A stretch of DNA of 64,000 nucleotides, taken from NCBI GenBank assembly GCA_003254925.1, contig QANZ01027320.1:104472-168471 (forward strand). The letters are read 5' to 3'. Below the pieces are notes generated by a model. That model saw only the letters and a program-made list of their open reading frames with translations. It did not search any database and was not told the DNA's origin. A program made the translations under genes and the position numbers. This DNA comes from Chamaecrista fasciculata. Lineage: Eukaryota > Streptophyta > Magnoliopsida > Fabales > Fabaceae. Each line of letters begins with the position of its first letter. The first letter of the stretch is position 1. Positions 1 to 12,430 of this stretch are shown in pieces.

Positions 1-766
1 CCCAAAAAAGAAGGCTTCATATTCATTCCCTGTGACTTTGAAAGTCACCTAGTTCTGGTGTTGCAATATTTATTTCCCTGTATAATTTGGATTATTCCTT
101 TTTTTTTTCTCTCCATTCTATGTTTTGTCTTTCTTATTCTTCAACAAAAAATTGAAAAAAAAAAAAAGAAAAAAGAAAAAGCGCAAGAGCAAGCAGGCTT
201 CTCCACCCAAGGCATTGCACGGAGGCGTTCAAATAGCTCAAAAACCAGTAAGAAGTATTTATATACTTATAAGTTATAAATTATAATCTCTGTATCTAGC
301 TAGGTGTTTATATATATATATATATTTACTCATATCGTTATTGTCATCTGATATATATATAATTAAAATTATATGTTATAATTTTATCTTTTATTTTATT
401 TTGAATCCTGATGGTATGTTTAATTCAGAATAATGAATGGCAAGAAAATAGAAGTCGAGATAATTGTATTATTTTCTTCTTGTTTGGAAAGTTAAGATTT
501 CAAGGGAAATAATATATACATCTGTTTTACAAATTATGATATTTTGGAAAAGTAGTATCTCAACTTTTTGTTCTCATTCAACCTCTTCATTTTCCTTGTT
601 TATTTTTTATTTTTTGCCCTAAGGTTTCCTTGCTTAGAAGACCTCTCAATTCTAATTAACGTTTATATTATGATCGAGATATTGTGATTGCTTAGTTATT
701 ACTTATTAAAAGTTGGAGAGTCCAAGGATTAAGATTCAACAATTCTTGAAAATAGCATAGCATTAA
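1..766. other. AT-rich intergenic sequence, no gene recognised
   Basis: AT-rich DNA with A-runs and a short TA microsatellite near 310-326. A 73-codon open frame at 58-279 encodes a hydrophobic stretch followed by a lysine-rich tract. It has no recognisable domain, and part of it comes from a simple A-rich run. It could be the edge of a gene lying to the left, but nothing supports that. Confidence 0.4.
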
Positions 767-1175
767 AGATATGTTTGGATTGCAAATATGTTTGGATTGC
801 ACATTAAGAAAGAGAAAGGGGAGGGAGTGGGAGAGAATTGAGATATCTTCCCCTTATTTAAAAAGTTTTAGGTTTGTTTGGATATTAAGAGAGGGAATGA
901 TGGGAAAAAATTTGGAGGGGAAGGGAAGGGAAGGGGAGAAATCTTCCTCTATTCTCCTCTTTGTTTTGGAAAGTAGTTCCTCCTCCAAAATATTTTAACT
1001 TAAGATATTTGTAATTTGTAAAGAAAGAGGAGAAAGAGAGACTAAGTGTTATTAATCCTCATTCTCTTCTCCTCGAATTAATCTTCAAGTTTCAAAACAA
1101 TGAGAAAAGGTTCCAAACCTTTCTCCTCCCCCTCTGCCTCATTTTTCCTCCTTAATCATCAATCCAAACATATCT
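767..1175. repeat. foldback MITE-like repeat
   Basis: The left end (agatatgtttggattg) is repeated in inverted orientation at the right end (caatccaaacatatct). The interior is purine-rich on the left and pyrimidine-rich on the right, so the whole region can fold back. The left terminal motif also recurs a second time just inside the left end. There is no coding capacity. This looks like a non-autonomous DNA element. No clear target-site duplication was found, so the superfamily is unassigned. Confidence 0.55.
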
Positions 1176-1309
1176 GAAAAACAGAAGGGGATCAGATAAT
1201 GAGGGATTATTTTTTAATTCATCATTATCCTTCTTTTTCATAAGTTTCAAATATTTTAAATTGGAATATTTTGTAGAAGCTACTTACATACAAGCAAGGG
1301 GAGAAACAA

Positions 1310-1905
1310 GGTCAGATTGGATATGAAATCGGGTAAAAAAAAATGGACTATTTGTTTCATGAATTTGGTCATATCTCTCTCATTTCAAGTTAGAATGCAA
1401 TGAAATTGGAGCTATATGTTACTATTGACATGTTTTTCTCAATCCAATTGGGACCGTTGACAAATGATGTCAAATAATACTCTGAAACTGAATTTGGTCA
1501 AAACATCAATATCAACTTTTAGAGTACTATTTGATCTAGTTTGCCAACCGTCCCAACTGATAAAGAAAGAACTCATCAAAAGTAACTTGTAGCTCCGATT
1601 TCGTCACATTCAAAATTGAAATAGAGAGATATGATCAACTTCATGAAATGAGTGGTCTACTTTCAGGTTCGATTTCACGTTCGATTTGATCACATTTGTT
1701 GATGGTCCCAATTAGAAAAAAAACTCGTCAAGTGTAATGCGTAGCTCCAATTTCATGCATTCAAACTTGAAACAAGAAAGATATGATCATATTCAATAGT
1801 TAAACTTATAAGAAACATTAAAGGAGCAAAACGGAACAAAAGAATATTAAGGATCAAAACGAAACTTAGGATAAACATTTGGGACCAAAGTAGGTTTTTG
1901 GCCTT
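1310..1905. repeat. degenerate copy of the foldback repeat family also found in NLR2 introns
   Basis: It shares phrases such as 'ggtcatatctctctcattt', and the inverted 'gagagatatgatc', with the 849-bp foldback element at 37971-38819. The right end carries the family's 'ggaccaaa' type terminal sequence. The left arm appears truncated. It is non-coding. Confidence 0.5.
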
Positions 1906-1932
1906 ATTATTATCATATTATAATATTTTTAT

Positions 1933-2765
1933 GGCAAAACTATGGTTGGTACCCCCAACGTATGGGGTCATTTTTAGTTATACCATGAACGCTTTTTTTT
2001 TTTGTCAATTATACCCCTAACATTTTACATTTAAAAGTCAATTATACCCCAACCCCTAACTAATTACAGAATAGTGCAGAATGTTTGTCATCTTTAACAA
2101 ACAGATCCTTAGAAGCCATTAACAATCCTCTCCTATCCTAAAACAGCGCTACCACACTTTATCGTCATTGTCCACTCTGTCCTCGTTTTCGTCGACATGG
2201 TCCTTCTCGTCGTCATCCTCAGCTTCCTAGTCTCCCCTAAATTACGTCGTTTACATCCCTTTTCCTTCCCTTACAACCGTCTCTCTCACTCATCTTCTCT
2301 ATTTCGCTCTTCTCTCCAAAGAGGTTTTGAAGTTACTTTACTTCTCAATTTCGAAGACCACGATGGCATCGCCACTAGAGATTGTGTTGACGCTAGGAGT
2401 TAGAGCTGTTGGTATTTCTGCTCGATTTATCTGTATTTGAGGCTCACCGGCGAGTTTGTGTGTGGTTGCCGGAACTGTGAAAAACAGAGGGGAGAGATTT
2501 TTCGAGTTTCTCAATTGTAGGGACAAGTTCGTTAAAGATGAAAAACATTTTGGATTGTTCTGTAATTAGTTATGGACCCGTGTGAAAGAAAAATCTTAAG
2601 AGAATGGAGGATTTCTAAATAATAAAAACTTAAGGACCTTAAAACAAAAAAAAAATCAAATTGGGGATATAATTGACTCAAATGTGAAACGTTGGAGGTA
2701 TAATTGACAAAAAAAAACGTTAGGGGTATATATAATTGAAAATGACCCCGTATGTTATTTTTGCC
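1933..2765. mobile_element. MULE-like TIR element
   Basis: Long terminal inverted repeats of about 120 bp (roughly 1933-2060 and 2640-2765) begin ggcaaaa and end ttttgcc. The flanks tatttttat (1924-1932) and catttttat (2766-2774) form a 9-bp target duplication with one mismatch, or a perfect 8-bp one if the end is moved one base. The middle (about 2100-2560) is less AT-rich, with a 68-codon open frame of unknown origin that might be a captured fragment. No transposase is visible. Confidence 0.7.
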
Positions 2766-2780
2766 CATTTTTATTTTATA

Positions 2781-3312
2781 GGCCAAAGTGCAAATTTGGT
2801 CCTGTAACTTTGCTCCAGGTCCTAAATCAGTCCTATATCTTTTTTTGTCTCGAATTTGGTCCTGTATCTTTGCTCCATGTCTCAAATAAGTCCTATATCT
2901 TTTCTTGTCTCAGTTTTGGTCCCATATGTTGTGAAAACCTCCCACCCTTAGTCCTCCGTCCATTTTAAATTATAACTTAGTCTTGAAAACTTCAACTCCC
3001 TTTCACTTTAGTCCCTGACTATCAAAATCAAAGTGAAAGAGCATCCTTGAAGATTTTCAAGCCTCACATCTTGGTCCCTAATCCATGAATTCTTCATGAA
3101 ATGGAATAGAAATGCATAAACAACACAAATCAAAGCAAATGATAGAGGGACCAAAACTGAAAAGGAAAAAAATTCAAAACCCATCGGAAAATGGCCCAAA
3201 CCCGCCGGAAAACGTACGGAAATCACCGAGAAAGTCAAGAACTCATCCAAAAACCCCAATCCGCACTTTGGGACCTGGAACAAATTTACAAGACCAAATT
3301 CGCACTTTGACC
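2781..3312. mobile_element. MULE-like TIR element, perfect 9-bp TSD
   Basis: Terminal inverted repeats of about 42 bp begin ggccaaagtgcaaattt and, at the other end in inverse, ggtcaaagtgcgaattt. The flanks are an exact 9-bp duplication, tattttata, at 2772-2780 and 3313-3321, which is the Mutator-like hallmark. The interior is non-coding; short open frames inside are fortuitous. It is related in end sequence to the element at 21402-21953. It lies only 15 bp beyond the previous element and about 250 bp upstream of the NLR1 start codon. Confidence 0.8.
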
Positions 3313-3321
3313 TATTTTATA

Positions 3322-3561
3322 TTATGTTAGATTTAACTTTTTATTTTAAGAAATTTCAATAAGACTGGCTCTAGGTCTCAAATAGAGTCGAACTGGGTTG
3401 AAAAATTTTGACACAATTAAAAATGAGTTGATTCTAATAAAATATAACAAAAACTAAGATCATTTTGAGTGAGACTAGTAAGTATTTGGGGGTTGAAAGC
3501 TGAAACATATTACATATCTTTCTACAAATAGTTTCTAATTCTACTCTCATATATATGTTAG
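3322..3561 (+). promoter_or_regulatory. remaining proximal upstream region of NLR1
   Basis: About 240 bp of AT-rich DNA separates the MULE-like element from the NLR1 start codon. 'catatatatg' lies just before the ATG. Any promoter must be within this stretch or use the transposon sequence. No specific operator can be assigned. Confidence 0.3.
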
Positions 3562-4077
3562 ATGGCGGAGGGGATTGCTATCAGTGTTGCGACCAAAGTT
3601 GTAGAAGCTTCAGTAGATAAAGCAACAAAAGAAGCTCATTATCTATGTTGCTTTCAGAGTTATGTGGATGACTTTGATGATAAAAGGGCAAATCTTGAAG
3701 CAAAGTTAGAGAGTCTAAAGTTAGAAATAGAAGAAGCTCGTAATAGAAATGCGAATCGTGTCGACCCTGTCGTTCAAAAATGGCTTAATGAAGCTAAAGA
3801 TCTCACTCAAGAAGACACCAAGAAAAAGCATAAATGGTTTTTCGGGTTGTGTACTAATTGCATCAAGAAAAATCGTCGAGCTAAGGATTTGGAAGAGAAG
3901 GCCCAGAAGATTGAAGGTCTACTAAACAACAGTACCTTCTCTCAGGTTGCGCGCTTGGCTGGATCTCCAGGTCTGAAATTCTATCATTTGCAAGATTTTA
4001 TACACTTTGAGAGCAGAAAGTTGAAACATGAAGAGCTTCAGGAGGCACTGAAAAATGAGGACTATTGTATGATTGGA

Positions 4078-4106
4078 TTGTATGGGATGGGAGGAATGGG
4101 GAAAAC
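4078..4106 (+). promoter_or_regulatory. possible miR482/2118 target over the NLR1 P-loop
   Basis: The P-loop codons (ggatgggaggaatggggaaa) match the general form of the site that miR482/miR2118 family members bind in many NLR transcripts. The family knowledge is established. That this transcript is cleaved is an inference, and no such miRNA gene was identified in the window. Confidence 0.35.
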
Positions 4107-4803
4107 CACAATGGTGATACAAGTTGGGGAAATGCTTGAAGAATCAAAGGTGTTTGATAAAGTAATCTTCACCACTGCATCAAATTCCAATCGACCTGCG
4201 GATGTAATCGCTATTCGTGCTGACATTGCACACAAACTGGATTTGCCATTGAGGGGAGAAAAAGATTCAGATCAAGCAGAGGAATTATGGACTAGAATAG
4301 CTAACAATGAAGGAAAGTTGCTGATAATACTTGATGATGTTTGGGATAAGGAGCTTAGTTTGCAAGCCATTGGGATTCCACTTGGGCATCAACAAAAGGG
4401 TCACTGTGTTGTTTTGCTCACCACACGTGATCTTGGAGTTTGTAGACAAATGAGATGTCAAAAGATGATTCAACTGGATGCTTTATCTCCTGATGATGCA
4501 CTAAATCTTTTTCTTCGTCATTCCGGTAAAATTGGGGAGGATTCTTCTAGTAATTTCCAAAATGTGGCGTCAGAAATTGTTGAAGAATGTGGAAGATTAC
4601 CGATTGCAATTGTACCAGTTGCGAGATCATTGAATTCTAAATCTCTGGAATATTGGAAGGCCACTTTGACAAGGTTGCAAACTTTTGATCCAATGTCTGA
4701 GGACGAGAATGAGGATTTGACAAAGGCTTATAAATCTTTGAGATTAAGCTTTGGTAATCTAAACAATGACAAAGCCCAGAATCTCCTCTTCTTGTGCTCT
4801 ATG

Positions 4804-4968
4804 TGTTGGAGATTGTGCCCTAGGGCCAATCATTTTATAGATATGTTGAGAACATATCAATTAATTTATGGAGATAAATTAATGGTTATCATATTATTAG
4901 CATGTTTACTATGATAACANTAATTTTATTTTTGCTTCCGCTGCGTTAGGCGCCTACAATTCCCAACA
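4804..4968 (+). mobile_element. solo LTR inserted in the NLR1 NB-ARC exon
   Basis: The sequence starts TGTTGG and ends CCAACA, the inverted ends of an LTR. It is flanked by an exact 5-bp duplication, ctatg, at 4799-4803 and 4969-4973. The 3' part (ttccgctgcg near 4937-4946, then a short tract to the CCAACA end) looks like the end of a Ty1-copia LTR. At 165 bp it is short, like a TRIM/SMART or shrunken LTR. No internal retrotransposon sequence remains. Base 4920 is N, so an assembly collapse of a longer element cannot be excluded. Confidence 0.85.
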
Positions 4969-7900
4969 CTATGTTCCCAGAAGATTATGAAATACCTATA
5001 GAGCTTCTAAGGAGAATTTCTTTAGGGCTGGGCCTTTGTGGAGAAGTTAAAACATATCATATAGCAAGAGGCCGATTTCTTGAACTTCAGGAAAAACTCG
5101 TTGAGTCTTCTTTGATGTTGAAGGTGAACCAAGGACATGCAAAATTGCATGACTTGGTTCGTGATATGGCCATAAAACTATCCAACACAAAGATTCAAGT
5201 CGTCATGGATTCCAACACAGCTTTAAAAGAAGACATTCAATATTCATTCTGGAATATTGGTAGCTTTCCCAATCATTTTGGTGGTAATAAACTTGAGTTT
5301 CTATTAGTATGGATAAATGAAAAGGAGGACCATGTGGAAGTTCCTGAATCATTTTTTGCAGCGCTGAAGGAGCTCAAAGTTTTGGTTTTAAGTTCTAGAA
5401 ATCTTGTACCCCTTCGACAATTGTCATTGCCAAAATCAATTGAGTCATTAAGAAACATACGCACTCTAATCCTATCAGGGTGGACACTGCTAGTAGACAT
5501 GTCTCTTTTGGGAAACTTGCTATGCCTCGAGACTCTTGAGTTGACTGATTGTACTATTGAGGAAGTTCCAACTGAAATTAGTAAACTACAGAAATTGATA
5601 TTGTTGGGCTTGAAAAGGTGCATCATTTTTAGAAATAATCCTTTTAAGGTGATCGAAAGATGCCAAAAACTTGAAGAATTATATTTTGTTCACAATTACT
5701 ATAAACTTGGTGGAGAAAATATTGATGAACAAGATCACATTGAAGTTCCTCGTGCATTGCAAAGGTACAGTATAATTTGTCCGAGACTTTCATTGAAGCG
5801 TGTATTTCGTATGAGGGGGAGTTATAATAAGGAAGAGAATGATTCAATATCAGGATGTTTCAAGACAAAAAATTTAAATATCTTCTCTGAGGCATCATTT
5901 AAATTTCTGGTAGCAAACGCAGAGATTCTTGAGTTAGGAGAATATAAAGGAACAGGGTGGAGAAATGTTGTCCCTGACATTGTTGGTATGGAAGATAGAG
6001 GAGGCATGAAAGACTTGATTAAGCTTGATTTGTATTCTTTGTCTGAGATAGAGTGCCTAATTCATTCAGAGCATCTTCAGCCTGGAGTGACTATATTCTC
6101 CAAGATAGTTGAACTTGAACTTCGTGATTTGCCGAATATGAGAGAAATATGTTATGGTCCTTTGCCTAATGACTTTCTCAAGCAATTGGAGACACTAAAC
6201 TTTAGTGGATGCTTGAAACTGGAAGGGATGTTGTTCAAGGATGAGCTAGAGTTGGGTAAACTTAAGTCCATTAAACTATACAATTGTTCAATGACATCTC
6301 TTTTCTACCCATCCACAGCTCAAAGTCTAAAGCAATTAGAAGCATTGGAAATAGATGAGTGTAATCAACTGAAATACATAGTAATGGGTGAGGGATCCCA
6401 AGATGATAAAATAGAAGATTCTGATCCTAATCAAAACAGACATGACTCCATGATCCAGGATAAGGGGTTTGTTTTTGAAATGGGAAAAGAAGATTTTCTT
6501 CCTTCGCTTAAAATGTTGACTATTTCCGGAGTACCAAGTTTCATCAACATGTTTCCAGACCTTTATCATTCTGGAGCTTCTGTTACACAAAATGCTTCTC
6601 CAACTACAAAAGATGATGGACTGACAAGAAAAGATCCTAGTCAAGCTTTCTCTTGGGCTTCTATATGCTGTTTTTGGCCAAAATCAAGTGCTACAAGTAC
6701 CAGCAATCCATCTGTTTCTGATTCACAGGTAACCTTCTCTCACTTTCTTGTTAAGTTTCTATGCATGATATAGGTACAAAAATTTAAACAATAATGAACC
6801 AATAATTACCTTAAATTACTAGGAAGCAAAGGTGTTTAAATTAATGTCATAACACTTACATATCCAATCAAATAGTTTCTTTTATTTATTGAATATTGTT
6901 TTATTTCACTATTCCATTTTATTAGACAACCATTTGGCTAGTCAATTTTCATGAATCATATTTTGGAATCAAGTATTAGAGAAATATGCACAGTGGCAAC
7001 TCTAGTTTTAATTAAAATTTTCATATGATTAACCCCATGGAAAGTTGGAAACACATGCATGTCGTCTGCATTTATTGAAGAAGAATTCTTGTGCTTTTCT
7101 ATGATACAGGCATCAAAGACAGAAAGGATCTCCGAGACAATTCAATGTCTATTGAGGCAACCACTAAACCCACACAATATGAAAGAGATGAAGATCACTC
7201 ATTGCTCCAAGTTAACATCATTGTTCACACTAACCATTGCCTCATCAATGGTATTTTTGGAGAAGTTGCGAGTCAGTGAGTGCCAAGAACTGAAGCACAT
7301 AGTAATAGACGAGGGAGATGGTCATGATCGTAGAAATTGCAACTCCACATTTCCAAACTTACAAAAGGTTTCTGTTAAGAATTGTAGCCTTTTGGAAGAT
7401 TTATTTCCAGCTTCTCATTTTAGAACACTTGACCATTTGAAATCTTTGAAAATCTCAAGTACTCAGAACTTGAGACATGTATTTGGGAAATGTTATTGTG
7501 AAGATAACTTGCCTCATCAGAATCAGAATGTTGAGATTCACCTTCCTGTACTTCAAGTCCTAAAACTTGTAAATGCACCTAAAGTGGTCAGTATTTGTGC
7601 TGAAAACTGTTGTTTGTCGACAACATTCACTCCAGAAACTTTAGTTTTTGAAGATTGTCCAGAGCTTACTATGAGACCCTTCTCTGGTTCCATTGTTCGT
7701 TCGAATGAAATAGAAGATCTTACAGTGACAAAGGTAACCCTCCTTCCAACTAGTTTTTTTTTTCTTTCTAATCCAAATATGGTTTTCTCAATCAAAAAGT
7801 CAAATGAATTACTCATTTTGAATTATATATTCTGTTGGAATATTATTATTGGATATATAAATGGATTATTGTTGATTTTCTCTTGTCACAGGCAAATAAG

Positions 7901-8670
7901 ATTCAGCCTGAAAAGTTGGTTGATCTCTATTTAGAGAACGTCAAAATAGAGATGATTTATAATCTTAAAGGACCAATGAAGTCAAGCTTAAAAGAAATGC
8001 GTCTCTATCACTTACTTGAGTTGAGGCATATATGTGTGGGTAACAAAAATGTCTTGAGACTCCAAAATCTTTCCAGAATAACGGTCCAAGGATGCAACAA
8101 ATTGAAAGTAATCTTCTCAGTATCTATCTTGAAAAGCCTACCTCAATTGCGCAAGCTGTTAATATATGAATGCCAAGAGTTAGTGCAGATTGTTGAAGAG
8201 ACTGAACTAAATCGTGATCTTTTGCATCAACAATGTTTCCCAAAGTTAAGTGAAATTGATGTCAGATGGTGCAAGAGTTTGAGATGCCTATTCTCTATCT
8301 CCATTTGGGGTGCGCTTCCAAATCTCGAGGAGTTGAAAATAGAAGATGATCCTGAACTTTTGCATGTATTTGGAAGCAAACAAGGTGAGACGAAAGAGTT
8401 GGTCATGAAGGATTTGTTTCCACAACTATTATCTGTTCAACTCAAAAACCTGCCCAGCCTTGTTAGTGTTTGCCAAGGAATTGATTTTCAGATGGACCCA
8501 GACTATGAAGTGTGTGATTGTCCCAAACTCTCTCTAACTAGCTCAACTACAACAGACAATGACCATCAAGGTAAGTAAGCATTCATTAAATTAGTCAATA
8601 ATAAAAATGTCTGCTTGTTTTATAATCTTCTCAAAGTGATGCAACTATTTTGTTTGGCTAAATTCTGAAG

Positions 8671-11600
8671 AACAAGATCAGAAAAATGTTGAACTTGAAT
8701 GCAAAGAAAATCCTGCTCAAGATTCTAATTTTCAGATTCAAGACGACCTAAAAGCTCAAGAATCATCGTCACAAATAGCGATGCCTCTTTCAAAGGTTAG
8801 TACCAATCAATCTATGACACATAACATGTCTCAACCACATACAAGAGAAAGCTAATTTAAGTTTTCATCTTTTTATCTAACTTATTCATGACTCGCATTA
8901 TCTTGTTATTAAATCCTCTGCTGTTATCTCAGAGTGAAGTAGATATGGAAGTAACAAAGCCAGTGGTTGAAGAAGAACTGGAAATTCAAGAACAGAAAAA
9001 TAGTCCATCGAATTTGTTAAGGGCACATTACAACTAAAATTCCAAACAGTTCCTCTTTCAATTGATTAACAATTATAGTTAGTTCATTAATGAACTTATT
9101 ATATGAAAACTTATTTATAAAGTATGGTGTGGATAGTGTGTCAGAGTAATAGTAAGTGAAATGATTGAGCATCTTTCTATTTCATGTAGGATGCTTTGGT
9201 TGATGAAGGATGCAAGTATGAATCAACCACAATGGGTCAGCAAGCACCAGCAAAAACAATACATGATATGCATTCCAACGATTCACAAAATGTGAACAAT
9301 TTATTGAAATTGATCAATTCTAAAGTCTAATGCTTTAATGTTAAAAGTCTAACTGATAACTGACATCATCCTCTATTGTGCAGAATATTGAAGTACATGT
9401 TGGAGAGGGTTCTTCATTAGAGAAAGATAACCAACCAAAGGTTAGTACCAACCAATCTATGACACATATCATGTCTCAACCACATAGAAGAGAAAGAAAA
9501 TTTAATTATCTAGCTTATTCATGACTCTCGCATTATCTTGTTATTAATATCCTCTGTTTTCATTTCAGAGTGAAGTAGAAATAGAAGTAAAAAAGCCTAT
9601 TGTTGAAGAAGAATCGTCAATTCAGGAACAGAAAAATAGTCTATCGAATTTGGTAAGGGGATTACAACTAAAACTAATGAACAATTTTTCTTTCAATTTA
9701 TTAACAAATAGTTATTTCATTAAGGACCTTAACTTAAGATTTCACTTTAAGATCAGAATCAATTTGTCTAGGTAAGATCTTAAACTCGTAAGATTTTAAG
9801 ATTTAAATCGAGATTTTAACAATCATAGATGGGACTAAAACGAAATTGCAAAGTAATTTTAGATTCAAGAAGCTCTGGAGAAGCACCAGCAGAATCAACA
9901 CCTTTTAAGCATTCTTTTATCGATTCACAAAATGTTAACAGTCTATTGAAGTTGTATTCTAATGCTTCAGCACTGTTACTAAAAGTCTAGCTGACATCAT
10001 CATCTATTGTGCAGAAAATTAAAGTAAGTATTGGAGAAAGTCCTTCAACGAAGAAAGAAAAGGAACCAAATTCATCAACTAATTCAGATTTAGAGATCAC
10101 ACATCCAAGCCTGTCAGCTTTTACCGAGGTAGGAGTAATGGCACTAAAATAGACGCTTCTTGAAGACATGAAACTATATAAAGAAGCTTCAAAATAAGTT
10201 ATTACCTTTTTCTATGCAACAAATTCAGGAAACAATGAAGGCAAGAGTGCAAAATGATGGACCTAAAATGAAGGATACGACTACAGCAAATCAAAACATG
10301 GATTCAAAAGTAAGAAAAGCATCACAAGAACCATTTATTATTTATATAATTAGAAAATTAAGATCAGAAAAGAATTAATATGGTTTTAAGGTTTGATTTA
10401 TCACTAATTTAAAAGAGAAATTTCCTAGGGAGTTTATAAACTAGCCTCTTCCAAAATAGAATCAAGTCTTTATATATATTTTCTCATCAAAACTATAAGC
10501 GAAAATAGAGAAGAATGAATTTGTAATCTTTTGTTATTGATGAATGATAGTACAGACTCTCTATTTATAATAGAGAGAAGAAAGACTGATACAGAGCATT
10601 AAAGACTTAACAGAAAAACTGAAAAACTTAACTGTTATTAACTATAATAACAGTCTAACTATATTACCCTTATAAAAACTTCTTCTGTATTATGAAGAAC
10701 TATTTATATATGCCCAACAGATTATTTAACTATTTATAATCAATGGATTTTCCTTATATTGTATTAAATGCATTACTTCTTATCTAACCTGAGACTTCAA
10801 CAACTAAAAAAACATTACAAATTATCCAATTATTCCTTCTCAAAATAAAGCTCCACAAGTAAACTTATTGTAGAACAATTGAACTTATGCAGCCTTTTTC
10901 ATATCCATGCATATGTTCATGTAAGATGTGTTGTTGATGACGGATCCAAGAATGAATCAACCACAATGGGTCAACAATAACCATCAGAAACAACACATGA
11001 CATGCATTCCAATGTTTCACAAAATTTGTTATTGAAATTGAATTCTGATGCTTCATTGTTACTAAAAGTCTAACTGCCATCATCCCCTGTTTTGCAGAAT
11101 ACTGAAGTACATGATGGAGAAGGTTCTTCATCTGAGAAATATAACAAGGCAACTTCAACAACTCATTCAGAGCCTGGGATCATGCAAGGTCTATCAACTT
11201 CTACCAAGGTAGTATTGATGTTGCATTCATTTTGTCTATGAATATATCTATTGTTCCTTATTGATTACTTGGCTTAGGAGCTATCATTATCTAGTTATTT
11301 ATACTTTTTTTTTTGTTATTTCAGAATGTTAAAGTAGTAAAAAAGTTAGCAGTTGAAAAAGAATTGGCAAATCAAGAACAGAATAATAGTCCACAGAATT
11401 TGGTAAGGGCATATTATAGCTATGAAACTAACAAACAGTTCTTGTTTCAATTAACATGTGGTTAAGTTAATTGATGAACTTATATGACAACTTATTCCTT
11501 ATGTCTGCTGTGGATAGAGTGCCAAACTGGTCATCTAATATAGATATGTCAAAAGAAATTCCTTACCACAAGCTTTTAATTGTATGTTTTACAAAGTTTA

Positions 11601-12354
11601 GCAAGTGAAGACCAATACTTTTGAAGAGATGTCAGTAAAGAAATGGTAAAGTCAGTTATTACTTTGTTCTGTGCAACATGTTCAGGACATAGTGGAGGCA
11701 AGTGTTCAAGATAGTCCTAAATTAAATGAATCTAGACAAGAACCAGTTGATATTCCCTCACAAAATGAATCTACACAAGTAATTAAGATTGCCAGTTTTT
11801 TATGATACAGAATAACTTTATGCTGGATTGCTTAAACTCATGTCACCTTTTAAATATTCATGTTCATGTAGGATACATTGATTGATGAAGAATCCAAGAA
11901 CGAGTCAACCTCAAAGGGTCAACAAGCAGCAGCAGATTCAACACCTGATAATTCTAATGACTCTCAAAATGTCAACAATCTATTGAAAGTGTATTCTAAG
12001 GCTTTAGTGTTACTTGAAGTCTAACTTGCATATCATTTTTCATTGTGCAGAATATTGCAGTAAGAGTTGAAAAAGATCCTTCCTTAGAGCAAGATAACAA
12101 AAAAGTTTCATCGACACATCCAGAAATAGAGATCACACATTCAGGCCCATCAACTTCTATCGAGGTAGGATTGATATTAATATGGCATTCATTTTAGCTC
12201 TGAATATATCTCTTGTTGCTTGCTTATTCATTACTTCTTGGCTTAGGAGCTCCATGCAAAGAAGTCAATGGATGATAGAGAAGTATTAGGAGAAGGCACA
12301 ACCTCCAAGGAAGCTGCTGGAAGAGTTGATAAACCATTGAATAAAGTACAAAAA
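8671..12354 (+). repeat. chain of small repeated exons (cassettes A, B, C, D) linking NLR1 LRR to a coiled-coil exon
   Basis: Inferred exons are 8671-8795, 8933-9016 (A), 9190-9291 (B), 9384-9440 (C), 9569-9652 (A), 10015-10128 (C), 10229-10309 (D), 11098-11208 (C), 11325-11402 (A), 11686-11778 (D), 11872-11970 (B), 12051-12164 (C) and 12247-12354. A encodes peptides like EVTKPVVEEELEIQEQKN, B peptides like DALVDEGCKYEST, and C peptides like NIEVHVGEGSSLEK. Apart from the first, which completes a split codon, the exons are multiples of three in phase 0 with AG and GT borders. Two B copies are damaged: about 9866-9931 (5' half lost) and about 10923-11024 (in-frame TAA). The A donor at 9017 reads TT instead of GT. 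Introns are repeated as well (the intron starts at 8796 and 9441 are nearly the same). The peptides are acidic and hydrophilic, a probable disordered linker. Confidence 0.7.
10440..10740. other. LTR-like sequence in an NLR1 tail intron
   Basis: This intron is longer than its neighbours. It contains 'ttattgatgaatgatag', 'ctctatttata' and a 'gcccaaca' end, all reminiscent of copia LTR sequence. I could not identify a matching start or a target-site duplication, so this is only a suggestion. Confidence 0.25.
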
Positions 12355-12430
12355 GTAATAGAACCTACTAAATTATATTTCTAACCAGATTCTGTTTGAA
12401 AGACTGATATATCTTTCTTATTCACTTCAG

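Noticed and set aside
771..998. 75-codon open frame
   Set aside because: It is within the foldback repeat at 767-1175, purine-rich and without any recognisable protein feature.
2532..3330. Open frames of 72-117 codons in the region before NLR1
   Set aside because: They lie in or span the non-coding TIR elements and have low-complexity, repeat-derived translations.
10440..10740. A complete solo LTR in the NLR1 tail intron
   Set aside because: LTR-like words are present but no paired ends or target duplication could be fixed; kept only as a low-confidence feature.
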